Source: an uncultured Ruminococcus sp.
Lineage (GTDB): Bacteria; Bacillota; Clostridia; Oscillospirales; Ruminococcaceae
Assembly: GCA_910576995.1 (NCBI GenBank)
Contig: CAJTLC010000014.1
Span: forward strand, 5,275-69,274
Length of the DNA: 64,000 bases
Reading direction: 5' to 3'
Shown: one piece after another, positions 34,345-41,761 of the stretch
Numbering within the stretch: position 1 is the stretch's first letter
Layout: every line of letters begins with the position of its first letter
The notes under the pieces: generated by a model
Seen by the model: the letters and a program-made list of their open reading frames with translations, nothing else
The model's database searches: none
Told to the model about the DNA's origin: nothing
Program-made: the position numbers and the translations under genes

Positions 34345-35757
34345 CTAATTTAATTTTAATATTCCTACCGATTGCAAAAGCAGCAGAAGCAGCATTATCG
34401 GGACAACAAATTTTATCATTATGATAAACAGCGTTTTTCTGCCGAATTTATGACCGCCTTGCGTAACTTCATCAATTATCACCTGCGGCTTAACTACCCA
34501 GCCTATCAGAATACTCGTCAGAAATGCAACAAGCGGCATCATTATGTAATTGCTTATATAATCGAAAACGTCAAGTATCTGAGCCTGAGTTCCGTTCGGC
34601 AGCGTGATGTCAAAATAAAGAAGATTATATCCAAGACATACTATTACAGCCGCAGCAACCGCATATGCAGCAACTATAAGAGAACTTTTACGGCGCGAAA
34701 ATCCGAATTTATCCATAATGCTTGAAACGATAGCTTCCATGATAGAAACCGAAGATGTAATTGCGGCAAATGAAAGAATGATGAAGAAGGCAAGTCCTAT
34801 AAATCTGCCTGCCGCGCCCATAGCGTCAAAAACCTTCGGAAGGGAAATAAATACAAGCCCCGGACCTCCTGCCATTCCCTCTCTGCCGCTGAATGTAAAT
34901 ACTGCCGGAATGATCATCATACCTGCAAGAAGCGCTATGACCGTATCGAAAAGCTCGATCCTGTTTACCGACTGCATAAGATTTGTTTCTTTTTTTACAT
35001 AAGAGCCATAAGCTATCATAATTCCCATGGCAACACTGATCGAGAAAAACAGCTGTCCCATAGCGTCCATAATTACAACAAGCAGTTTTTTCAGTGTCAT
35101 TCCGTTGAAATCGGGTATCAGGTAAACTTTAAGACCGTCAAGACCGCTGCGTGTTATACCGTTCTCATCCGTGTGGCTTATAGTAAGAGAGTATATGGAT
35201 ATACCGATAATCATCACTACCAATATAGGCATAAGTATCTTGCTGTATTTCTCGATTCCCTTTTCAACTCCGCAAAAAACTATAAACGCAGTTATCGCAA
35301 AATATACGAGCATCCAGACTATAGGCTGAAACTGCTCTGAAATATATCCGCTGAAATAATTTTCCGATACTGCTTCATGATATCCTCCGGTAACAAACAA
35401 TGACAGATATTTCAATACCCAGCCGCCTATCGAGCAGTAATACGGAAGTATTATCGTCGGGACAAGACAGGCAAGTATTCCTATTCCTCCCCATTTTTTA
35501 TGTATCCCCTTGTATGCGGTAAGCGGACTTTGTTTTGTTTTTCTGCCGATAGCGATCTCTGTCGTCAGAAGCGTAAAACCGAATGTAACGGTCAGAATCA
35601 AGTATACCAATATAAAAATTCCACCGCCGTCTTTAGCTGCCAGATATGGAAAACGCCAGATATTTCCTAATCCGACAGCGCTTCCCGCGGCAGCCATTAT
35701 GAAACCAAGCTGCCCTGAAAAGCTTCCTCTTTTTGTGTTGCTTTCATTATTACTCAT
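34345..35757 (-). CDS. Sodium-dependent neurotransmitter:sodium symporter (NSS) family transporter
   Basis: 470 aa integral membrane protein with about 11-12 helices. The N-terminal NSS signature (GQLGFIMAAAGSAVGLGNIW, RFPYLAAKDGGG) forms the sodium and substrate site in LeuT-type proteins. Members in Clostridia are sodium-coupled amino-acid importers; the substrate cannot be told from sequence here. Start after GGGGAG. Single-gene unit with a strong terminator. Confidence 0.93.
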   Translation of the reverse strand: MSNNESNTKRGSFSGQLGFIMAAAGSAVGLGNIWRFPYLAAKDGGGIFILVYLILTVTFGFTLLTTEIAIGRKTKQSPLTAYKGIHKKWGGIGILACLVPTIILPYYCSIGGWVLKYLSLFVTGGYHEAVSENYFSGYISEQFQPIVWMLVYFAITAFIVFCGVEKGIEKYSKILMPILVVMIIGISIYSLTISHTDENGITRSGLDGLKVYLIPDFNGMTLKKLLVVIMDAMGQLFFSISVAMGIMIAYGSYVKKETNLMQSVNRIELFDTVIALLAGMMIIPAVFTFSGREGMAGGPGLVFISLPKVFDAMGAAGRFIGLAFFIILSFAAITSSVSIMEAIVSSIMDKFGFSRRKSSLIVAAYAVAAAVIVCLGYNLLYFDITLPNGTQAQILDVFDYISNYIMMPLVAFLTSILIGWVVKPQVIIDEVTQGGHKFGRKTLFIIMIKFVVPIMLLLLLLQSVGILKLN

Positions 35758-36090
35758 ATTCTTCTCCCCTAGTCAGCATACAAATTATGCTCGAAAATAC
35801 GCATACTCCACCTATGAACGCAAAGTCTGAATTCTGTTCTGTAGATTTTGTAGATTTTGTATGTGACCTTTTTAGCTTCTATAGTCCTCGCGTAGCTCAC
35901 ATCAAAAATCTACATTTTCTACATTTGGCTGTTCTGCGATATTTATATTGTATCATAATAGGATTATTATGTCAATCGTTATTTCCGAATCTGACATTGA
36001 CAAAGCAATTTTTTTATGATATACTTGACTTTATTGCGATCTGCTCAATATCTATGCAATCTCTGTACGGTGGCAAAAGGAGTTTTAACG
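35758..36090. repeat. Intergenic interval with repeat remnant and long hairpin
   Basis: Near 35778-35800 there is AATTATGCTCGAAAAT, a fragment of the 37225/49198 repeat family. At 35840-35923 a long imperfect palindrome (27-nt arms, TGTAGATTTTGTAG... and ...CTACATTTTCTACA) forms a strong hairpin. A promoter TTGACA (35997-36002)-17-TATACT (36020-36025) follows and drives the decayed gene at 36091. Confidence 0.65.
35997..36025 (+). promoter_or_regulatory. Promoter of the decayed 36091 gene
   Basis: TTGACA, 17 bp spacer, TATACT, on the plus strand. Confidence 0.7.
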
Positions 36091-36329
36091 ATGGGTTTAG
36101 ATATATATGCAGGCACATTTGTACGATAATATGCAAAAAATTGGAAAAACACAAACACAGCAGTTCTGCGAAAAACATGGATTGGCATATCATAAGAGCA
36201 AATCCGGAAGAACATGAAAATACCGCGTCAGTTGAAGAAATTACAGAAGGCGTGAGATCATGGCAGAAACAGATGAAAATAATGCTTAGCAATCATGGTA
36301 TCAACAGCTTGTCGGAGACGCGCACATAT
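36091..36329 (+). pseudogene. Decayed small gene (MGLDIYAG family)
   Basis: A proper promoter and AAAAGGAG precede ATG 36091, which encodes MGLDIYAGTFVR and then a TAA. Meaningful sequence continues in other frames: YAKNWKNT after the stop, then QQFCEKHGLAYHKSKSG, then RANPEEHENTASVEEITEGV and RSWQKQMKIML. This is a gene with at least one nonsense and two frameshift changes. From memory, proteins starting MGLDIYAGTLTRYY occur as uncharacterised proteins in gut Clostridia; function unknown. The remnant ends against the 3' end of sigG. Confidence 0.6.
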
Positions 36330-37103
36330 TCAGACGCTTGCCTTAATGCGATTTATAGCGTTCTTTTCCAATCGTGAAACCTGAGCCTGAGAAATTCCTA
36401 TCTCCCCTGCAACTTCTACCTGAGTTTTTCCCTGCAAAAAGCGCAGATATAATATATTCTTTTCTCGTTCTCCGAGATGTTTTATGGCGTCTCGTATGGA
36501 AAGTTCATCCATCCAGCTTTCCACATCATTTTTATCTCCGATCTGATCCATAATATACATATTATCGTCCGAATCGGAATATATCGGCTCATAAAGCGAT
36601 ATAGGATCGCTTATGCTTTCCAGAGCGATAACAACATCGGCACGCTTTTCGCCAATTTCTTCAGCGATCTCTTCAATATTTGGTTCGCGCTGATTTTTCA
36701 ATATCAGCTTTTCTTTCGCCTGAATAGCCTTATATGCAAGATCGCGCAATGAACGGCTTACTTTTACTTGTCCAAAATCGCGAAGATGTCTCCTCAGTTC
36801 TCCTGTTATCATAGGTACGCAATATGTGGAAAAGCGCACTTCTTTGGTAAGATCAAAATTATTTATCGCTTTTATCAGTCCTACAACTCCTATCTGAAAC
36901 AGATCGTCAATATCTTCTCCCCTGCCGACGAATCGCTGAATAACGCTGAGTACAAGACGAAGATTCCCTTTGATCAACTTGTCTTTGGCAGCTTTGCTTC
37001 CCGTCTCCTTGATTTCTTTCAGCAGTCTAATCTTTTCCTCCTCTTTAAGGACAACAAGTTCAGACGTATTTATTCCGGAAATTACAACCTTATTATATGC
37101 CAT
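36330..37103 (-). CDS. sigG: RNA polymerase sporulation sigma factor SigG
   Basis: Late forespore sigma factor. 257 aa. The N-terminus (NKVVISGINTSELVVLKEEE) matches SigG, where this segment contributes to anti-sigma binding. Regions 2-4 are complete: GNLRLVLSVIQRFVGRGEDI, DLFQIGVVGLIKAINNFDLT, VSRSLRDLAYKA, and the region 4 helix-turn-helix GKTQVEVAGEIGISQAQVSR. Start after GAGGAG. It is away from spoIIG genes, which are normally adjacent. It shows that the lineage has sporulation genes, though not that this strain sporulates. Confidence 0.95.
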   Translation of the reverse strand: MAYNKVVISGINTSELVVLKEEEKIRLLKEIKETGSKAAKDKLIKGNLRLVLSVIQRFVGRGEDIDDLFQIGVVGLIKAINNFDLTKEVRFSTYCVPMITGELRRHLRDFGQVKVSRSLRDLAYKAIQAKEKLILKNQREPNIEEIAEEIGEKRADVVIALESISDPISLYEPIYSDSDDNMYIMDQIGDKNDVESWMDELSIRDAIKHLGEREKNILYLRFLQGKTQVEVAGEIGISQAQVSRLEKNAINRIKASV

Positions 37104-37224
37104 AATAAATCTCCTCTAAAAATTATTTTGATATTATTATGGTCATTATTTCCGATGGTAATCATGGAAAATTTTGATAGCTTGTGTTCATAGAAAAGAA
37201 TGTGAGAGTTTTCGGGGAAAATTT

Positions 37225-37417
37225 TAGAACTTGTCCACATAGGAAAATTCCGCACGTATTTTCGGAAAATTTTGCCGATTGATGCGTTGAAAAAGTTCAC
37301 TATATGACCGAAGGGAACGTCCGTGGCGCGTCAGTATGCTTTCGATTTTTCGCCTTGCGCTCGGCAAAATTATGCTCGAAAAACTCGCACACATTTTCTA
37401 TGTGGACAGGTTCTTAT
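37225..37417. repeat. Palindromic intergenic element, family A
   Basis: Inverted ends AGAACTTGTCCACATAG (left, 37226-37242) and CTATGTGGACAGGTTCT (right, 37400-37416), with continuing imperfect pairing inward (TTTTCGGAAAATTTTGCCGA vs TCGGCAAAATTATGCTCGAAAA). The centre contains ATATGACCGAAGGGAACG and CGTGGCGCGTCAGTATGC, also present at 49274-49312. No reading frame. Looks like a non-autonomous (MITE-like) palindromic repeat. Confidence 0.78.
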
Positions 37418-37544
37418 AAAAATCATCCTTTCAGGGGAGTGTTAAGGAGGGTTTAGACGGTTTTCCATATCTATATATATTTTTGTTTTCCATTTTTTTA
37501 TATGATAGAATAGAAAAAAGCCTCAAACCCTCCCCAAGTCTCCC

Positions 37545-37706
37545 CTTACAGCAATTCCACTTTAGATATAGATGAAAGGAGCTGAATAAAAATTTCTCAT
37601 AGCAAGGCAGAGGAGGAAAGCGGGCTGACGCCCGGTGACGACGGCAACGCAGCTATGAGAAATTTTTATCAGCGAACTCTTCGTTATCTAAGTGGAATTG
37701 CTGTAA
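37545..37706. repeat. Palindromic intergenic element, family B, with outer inverted repeats
   Basis: Outer inverted repeats CTTACAGCAATTCCACTT (37545-37562) and AAGTGGAATTGCTGTAAG (37689-37706) surround a core (about 37577-37679) with inner inverted repeats AAATTTCTCATAGC/GCTATGAGAAATTT and a GCGGGC-GACGCCCG hairpin. The same core occurs at 52200-52299 with about seven differences but without the outer repeats. Confidence 0.85.
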
Positions 37707-37860
37707 GATACTGAACAAATTCTAAAAAATCCTATAAAATCATTTACATTTTTTATTTTTTATGTTATAATGATAAATGGAATGTTCAAAAAAAATTCAA
37801 AAATATTTCCGCACATTCCTATTGTCAAATCCGTTATACTTTTAGAGGGGAGGTTATGCT

Positions 37861-38322
37861 GTGGCATTGGATATAAACGAACATTACGATAAAATATATC
37901 GATTTTGCTATCTGCGCGTTTCTAACCGTGAAACAGCAGAGGATCTGACGCAGGAAACTTTCCTTCGATATCTCGAACATCCGCAGTATCACAATATTGA
38001 TAAAACATTACAACTGCTGTATACCATTGCCCGTAACCTTTGCAGCGACGAATTCAGACGCAGAAAATTTGAAGAACTTCCGGAAGATACGCTTGCCGAC
38101 GAAAATATTGAGGATATTGTTCTTACTAATTTCTCGCTGAAAGAAGCGCTTGATAAATTATCAGACGAAGACCGTGAGATAATTTTACTAAGATACGTCA
38201 ACGAAGTACCCCTGAACGTTATGGCTGGAATTTATTCTGTCTCGCGTTTCGCACTAAACAGAAGGATCAAAAAAATTCTGGGTTATTTGCAAGACTACAT
38301 AGGAAAGGAGGGGCTTCTGTGA
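37861..38322 (+). CDS. ECF-type RNA polymerase sigma factor
   Basis: 153 aa. Region 2 (INEHYDKIYRFCYLRVSNRE, AEDLTQETFLRYL, LLYTIARNLCSDEFRRRKFE) and region 4 (ALDKLSDEDREIILLRYVNE, VPLNVMAGIYSVSRFALNRR) are both intact, unlike the related gene at 33607-34161. Starts with GTG at 37861 after GGGGAGG. Its stop overlaps the next start (GTGA), coupling it to a membrane protein with anti-sigma layout. Probably autoregulated, as is usual in this class, but no matching -35/-10 pair was identified with confidence. Confidence 0.9.
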   Translation: MALDINEHYDKIYRFCYLRVSNRETAEDLTQETFLRYLEHPQYHNIDKTLQLLYTIARNLCSDEFRRRKFEELPEDTLADENIEDIVLTNFSLKEALDKLSDEDREIILLRYVNEVPLNVMAGIYSVSRFALNRRIKKILGYLQDYIGKEGLL

Positions 38323-39653
38323 AAAAATATGAAAAAGAAGCGTTGAAAAAGGCGTTTAATATCCCCGATCCGCAGCATAAGGAAGAATTTATAAATCAGC
38401 TTGATATAAAAAAAAATAACCCCAAACGTCATTTTCCGATAATAACTCGTTACGCTTCAATGGCTGCATTTGCCGCCGTAATGATAAGTATTATTACAAA
38501 TTTAAGTCTTACTGCTGATTTTCCCGATCAATTCACTTCTGATAAAACGATCATTCCAACTATTTCTGTCTCAGCTACTACGGAAGAACCTCAGGCTACG
38601 ACATCTATAGTTCAGGAAGATCAATTCTTTATGCAGACAACGGTTTCTCCAACAAAATCTGAAACCACTGCGGCAACTGCTTCTTATGAAACAAATACAA
38701 GAACCACTGCCGCAGAAACGATAGATCACCCGATAACTTCCCTTGAAACAACGCCTCCGAATACCACCGGAAATCACGAGACCAGCGCTGCCGTTCAAAC
38801 TGAATCCACAAATCCTGCGCAGCCTACCACGCCTACAAAAACGACCTCCAAAACAGAACCAACTCAAACTTCGCCTGCAACCACGAAAAAACCGGAAACA
38901 TTGCAGACTACGGTCAAAACTGAAGAACCTGTTCCTGTAACGACCACCGCTGAACAAAATAATGTTAATCCTTCACAGACTGTCACAACAACAAAAAATT
39001 CGCCGCCGGTTATTCTGACGACTTCGGTCACTAAGGTTCCTTCACATGACAATGAGCCGGGCTTCGATCTTACAGTCCACCCAACAAGCGTATATACGCC
39101 GACGGATATGATCATAAATAAATATGAATTCGATATAGACCACAACCTGTCCTTTGATGATTCACCCGGTTGTAAAGATCCAATGGATACGCCTGACGCG
39201 ATTACGATCGAACATTTTTTTGATAATTCTGCGTTCATATTCCGCGGAACTATCAAGGAAAAAATTTATACAGACGTATCGGGACAGCCTTATACGCAGG
39301 AAAACATCGTTATAACCGATGTTTGCAAAAGCGTCGGCTCTTATAAAGTCAATGATTTTATCTCGGTATATCTTCCCGGAGGATATATGCCTGTCACAGT
39401 TTATGCCGAATCCAATAATTGCTCGTGTGATTATCCGGATGACTACACAATATACAGCAATGGCGGAAACAAATCCGTTCAGGATATCGGGGATGAATTT
39501 TACTTCTTTTTAAACTACGGAACTGATGAAATCCCTTATGGCGCTTTTCAGCTTACCGCATTAACGGATATTTCGATTTTCAGATCGGATGGAGACGAAT
39601 TGATCTCTCTCGGAAACGACAGTTTCAGAATTCCGTTGAGTATGGTGCAATAA
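38319..39653 (+). CDS. Putative anti-sigma membrane protein with Thr-rich ectodomain
   Basis: 444 aa, GTG start overlapping the sigma stop by 4 bp. A short cytoplasmic N-terminus (1-42, KKYEKEALKKAFNIPDPQHK), one transmembrane helix (about 43-65), a Thr/Pro/Ser/Glu-rich spacer (about 75-240), and a folded C-terminal extracellular domain (about 245-444; ITIEHFFDNSAFIFRGTIKE, VNDFISVYLPGGYMP). By position and topology it should hold the upstream sigma factor at the membrane and release it on an external signal. No zinc-binding anti-sigma motif is seen. The C-terminal domain is unrecognised. Confidence 0.7.
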   Translation: MKKYEKEALKKAFNIPDPQHKEEFINQLDIKKNNPKRHFPIITRYASMAAFAAVMISIITNLSLTADFPDQFTSDKTIIPTISVSATTEEPQATTSIVQEDQFFMQTTVSPTKSETTAATASYETNTRTTAAETIDHPITSLETTPPNTTGNHETSAAVQTESTNPAQPTTPTKTTSKTEPTQTSPATTKKPETLQTTVKTEEPVPVTTTAEQNNVNPSQTVTTTKNSPPVILTTSVTKVPSHDNEPGFDLTVHPTSVYTPTDMIINKYEFDIDHNLSFDDSPGCKDPMDTPDAITIEHFFDNSAFIFRGTIKEKIYTDVSGQPYTQENIVITDVCKSVGSYKVNDFISVYLPGGYMPVTVYAESNNCSCDYPDDYTIYSNGGNKSVQDIGDEFYFFLNYGTDEIPYGAFQLTALTDISIFRSDGDELISLGNDSFRIPLSMVQ

Positions 39654-39688
39654 ATTTCTTTAGCCAACCTCTTCTATACTCCTTAATA

Positions 39689-39729
39689 CAACAGCGGCGT
39701 GCCGATTTAAAATTGGCACGCCGCTGTTG
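39689..39729. terminator. Strong terminator hairpin
   Basis: Perfect 15-bp stem CAACAGCGGCGTGCC/GGCACGCCGCTGTTG, then ATTTCTT; lies between the convergent anti-sigma and Hpt genes. Confidence 0.88.
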
Positions 39730-39771
39730 ATTTCTTAGGGCTTGTCTGAGCGCCCTAGATAATCACAGATG

Positions 39772-40119
39772 CTAATCAATGGAATTTATAGCCGCTATTG
39801 TCTGGATATAATCGGCTTCCAATAATGGCATGAGTTTCTCAGCTTCACTGTATTCACCGTTTCTTAATGCCTCCGTAACGCTGCTGCTTGAGGAATAAAG
39901 CTTTGTGAAACTAAGATTTTGACATACGCCTTTGAGGGTATGCGCTTCGCGAAACGCTTCGTCGTAATTTTCCGATCTCATGGCATTTGTAAGATTTTCA
40001 TAGCTTGGATCGGAAAGAAATTTCACAATAAATTTCTGCACCAGCTTTTCCGTCATAAGTCTTGAAATCACACTTTCATAATCGCCCTCGAGCGCGCTGT
40101 AGCATTCTTTGACAGTCAT
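39772..40119 (-). CDS. Hpt (histidine phosphotransfer) domain protein
   Basis: 115 aa. Single Hpt four-helix domain with the phosphorylatable His in AHTLKGVCQNLSF (about residue 60). It relays phosphate between hybrid kinases and response regulators. Start after AGGAGG. It directly follows the REC-HD-GYP gene (9 bp gap), the likely partner receiver. Confidence 0.88.
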   Translation of the reverse strand: MTVKECYSALEGDYESVISRLMTEKLVQKFIVKFLSDPSYENLTNAMRSENYDEAFREAHTLKGVCQNLSFTKLYSSSSSVTEALRNGEYSEAEKLMPLLEADYIQTIAAINSID

Positions 40120-40128
40120 AATTACCTC

Positions 40129-41655
40129 CTAATCAGCTTTGCGCATATCAACAACTTTTCCGATAACACCGCAGATACGCTCCGAATTATCGAAATCCCA
40201 CAAAGCTTTGCAGATTATCTCCACATTGTGAAGCTTATTTTTTGCTGTTATTCTGCAATTCACCCTTACAGCAGAATCTTTCGGCGAAGTATTGCGTATT
40301 GATTCAACGATATGCTCCAAATCGTCTCGGCTTATTATCGAAAATAATTCTTCATTTTCAAGCGGATCGTTTATTAAAATATCATTCTCAAAAAGTCCGC
40401 TGTTGTTTGGATTAATTGTCAGCATCGGCGGAACAGAAGTATATTCAAAATTCAGATTTTCCGAAAGCGAAGCATAAAAACTGCTCTTCATCTTTTCATG
40501 TTCCAGCAAACGGATAGTTTCTTCCGAAGCTGAAAGTTCGTCATACTGCATAAGTTCAGGGGAAATATTAGCCTTTGCGATAACGTCGCTTGAAACAGGC
40601 TTTTTAAGTTCGTCGCAAATATCATCGGAAGCCTGCTGTAAGCATTCGAGAAGCAGCGGATTAAACTGACCGCATTCACCGTTTAATATCATATTCATAG
40701 CCTTTTCATGTGAAAACGCCTTTTTATACACACGCTCGCTTGTAAGTGCGTCGTAAACGTCGGCAAGAGCAACTATCTGCGCAGATATAGGTATCTCTTC
40801 CCCCACAAGCCCGTCTGGATACCCCCTGCCGTCAAAGCGTTCGTGATGCCATCGGCAAATTTGATACGCTACCTTAACCAGCGGTTCATCCTTGTATGTA
40901 GCCAACTCGTCCAAAAGCGAAGCGCCTGCGAGCGAATGAGATTTCATCACAGCAAATTCTTCGTCCGTAAGTCTGCCCGGCTTATTAAGTATATGATCAG
41001 GAACGGAAATCTTGCCTATATCATGGAGCGCAGACGCTTTTGCAATAAGCGCTATGTCCGATTCTGAAATGTCGTATTTATCAGTTATTCGTATAAGATG
41101 CCTGAGAAGCAGCTTGGTAAATTGCTGTACATGAAGAACATGCAGACCGCTCTCGCCATTTCTGAATTCTACTATATGACTAAGAATATTTATCATCAGG
41201 CTGCTTTCTTTTTCCTTTTCATAAATCTGATCAGCCACCATACCGACAAGTTTTTTCTGTTTTGCATACAGCATGATGGTGTTGACTACTCTGTGACGAA
41301 CAATAAGGGCGTCAAAAGAACGGCTGATAAATTCAGTTATTCCCAGTTCATAAGCTCTGCGCATCGACGAAACTGAATCGTCGGAAGAGATCATGATAAC
41401 AGGAATATCCTTGATCCAACCCTTGCTGTTCATTATATTAAGCACTTCGTAGCCATCCATTACAGGCATAACAATATCAAGCAGAACAAGCGAAATATTA
41501 ACGCTTTCCTTTTGGAGGATCGCAACAGCTTCCGCGCCGTTTTCGGCTTCCAAAATGATATATTCATCGCCAAGCATTTCGGACAGAATATTGCGGTTCA
41601 TTGCATTATCGTCAACTATAAGAACTTTCAATCTGTCACGATCAAGAATACTCAA
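40129..41655 (-). CDS. Response regulator with HD-GYP c-di-GMP phosphodiesterase domain
   Basis: 508 aa. Residues 1-125 are a receiver (LKVLIVDDNAMNRNIL, with phospho-Asp in LVLLDIVMPVMDGYEV); 155-340 form an HD-GYP domain with HDIGKISVPDHILNKPG, HSLAGASLLDEL, CRWHHERFDGRGYPDGL and ALADVYDAL, all metal ligands present; the last 165 residues are unrecognised and may be sensory. It hydrolyses c-di-GMP when switched by phosphorylation. Starts with TTG at 41655, 8 bp after AAGGAGG. Operon with the Hpt gene; possible counterpart to the two GGDEF cyclases at 16-20 kb. Confidence 0.92.
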   Translation of the reverse strand: MSILDRDRLKVLIVDDNAMNRNILSEMLGDEYIILEAENGAEAVAILQKESVNISLVLLDIVMPVMDGYEVLNIMNSKGWIKDIPVIMISSDDSVSSMRRAYELGITEFISRSFDALIVRHRVVNTIMLYAKQKKLVGMVADQIYEKEKESSLMINILSHIVEFRNGESGLHVLHVQQFTKLLLRHLIRITDKYDISESDIALIAKASALHDIGKISVPDHILNKPGRLTDEEFAVMKSHSLAGASLLDELATYKDEPLVKVAYQICRWHHERFDGRGYPDGLVGEEIPISAQIVALADVYDALTSERVYKKAFSHEKAMNMILNGECGQFNPLLLECLQQASDDICDELKKPVSSDVIAKANISPELMQYDELSASEETIRLLEHEKMKSSFYASLSENLNFEYTSVPPMLTINPNNSGLFENDILINDPLENEELFSIISRDDLEHIVESIRNTSPKDSAVRVNCRITAKNKLHNVEIICKALWDFDNSERICGVIGKVVDMRKAD

Positions 41656-41761
41656 AACGAAAACCTCCTTCAGAAATCAGACCTTCTCAATTTCCGAGTA
41701 GGTCTATTCTCAAAATTAATCAATCAAATTATACCATATCGACCCGAAATTGTCAATACTA

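Noticed and set aside
35733..36377. Plus-strand open frame of 214 codons over the NSS-sigG spacer
   Set aside because: It starts inside the transporter gene and runs through a palindrome; only its last third coincides with a frame of the decayed 36091 gene, which has a better start of its own.
37104..37860. An undiscovered gene in the 750-bp gap between sigG and the ECF sigma gene
   Set aside because: The gap is accounted for by two palindromic elements and A/T-rich sequence; no frame with a ribosome site was found.
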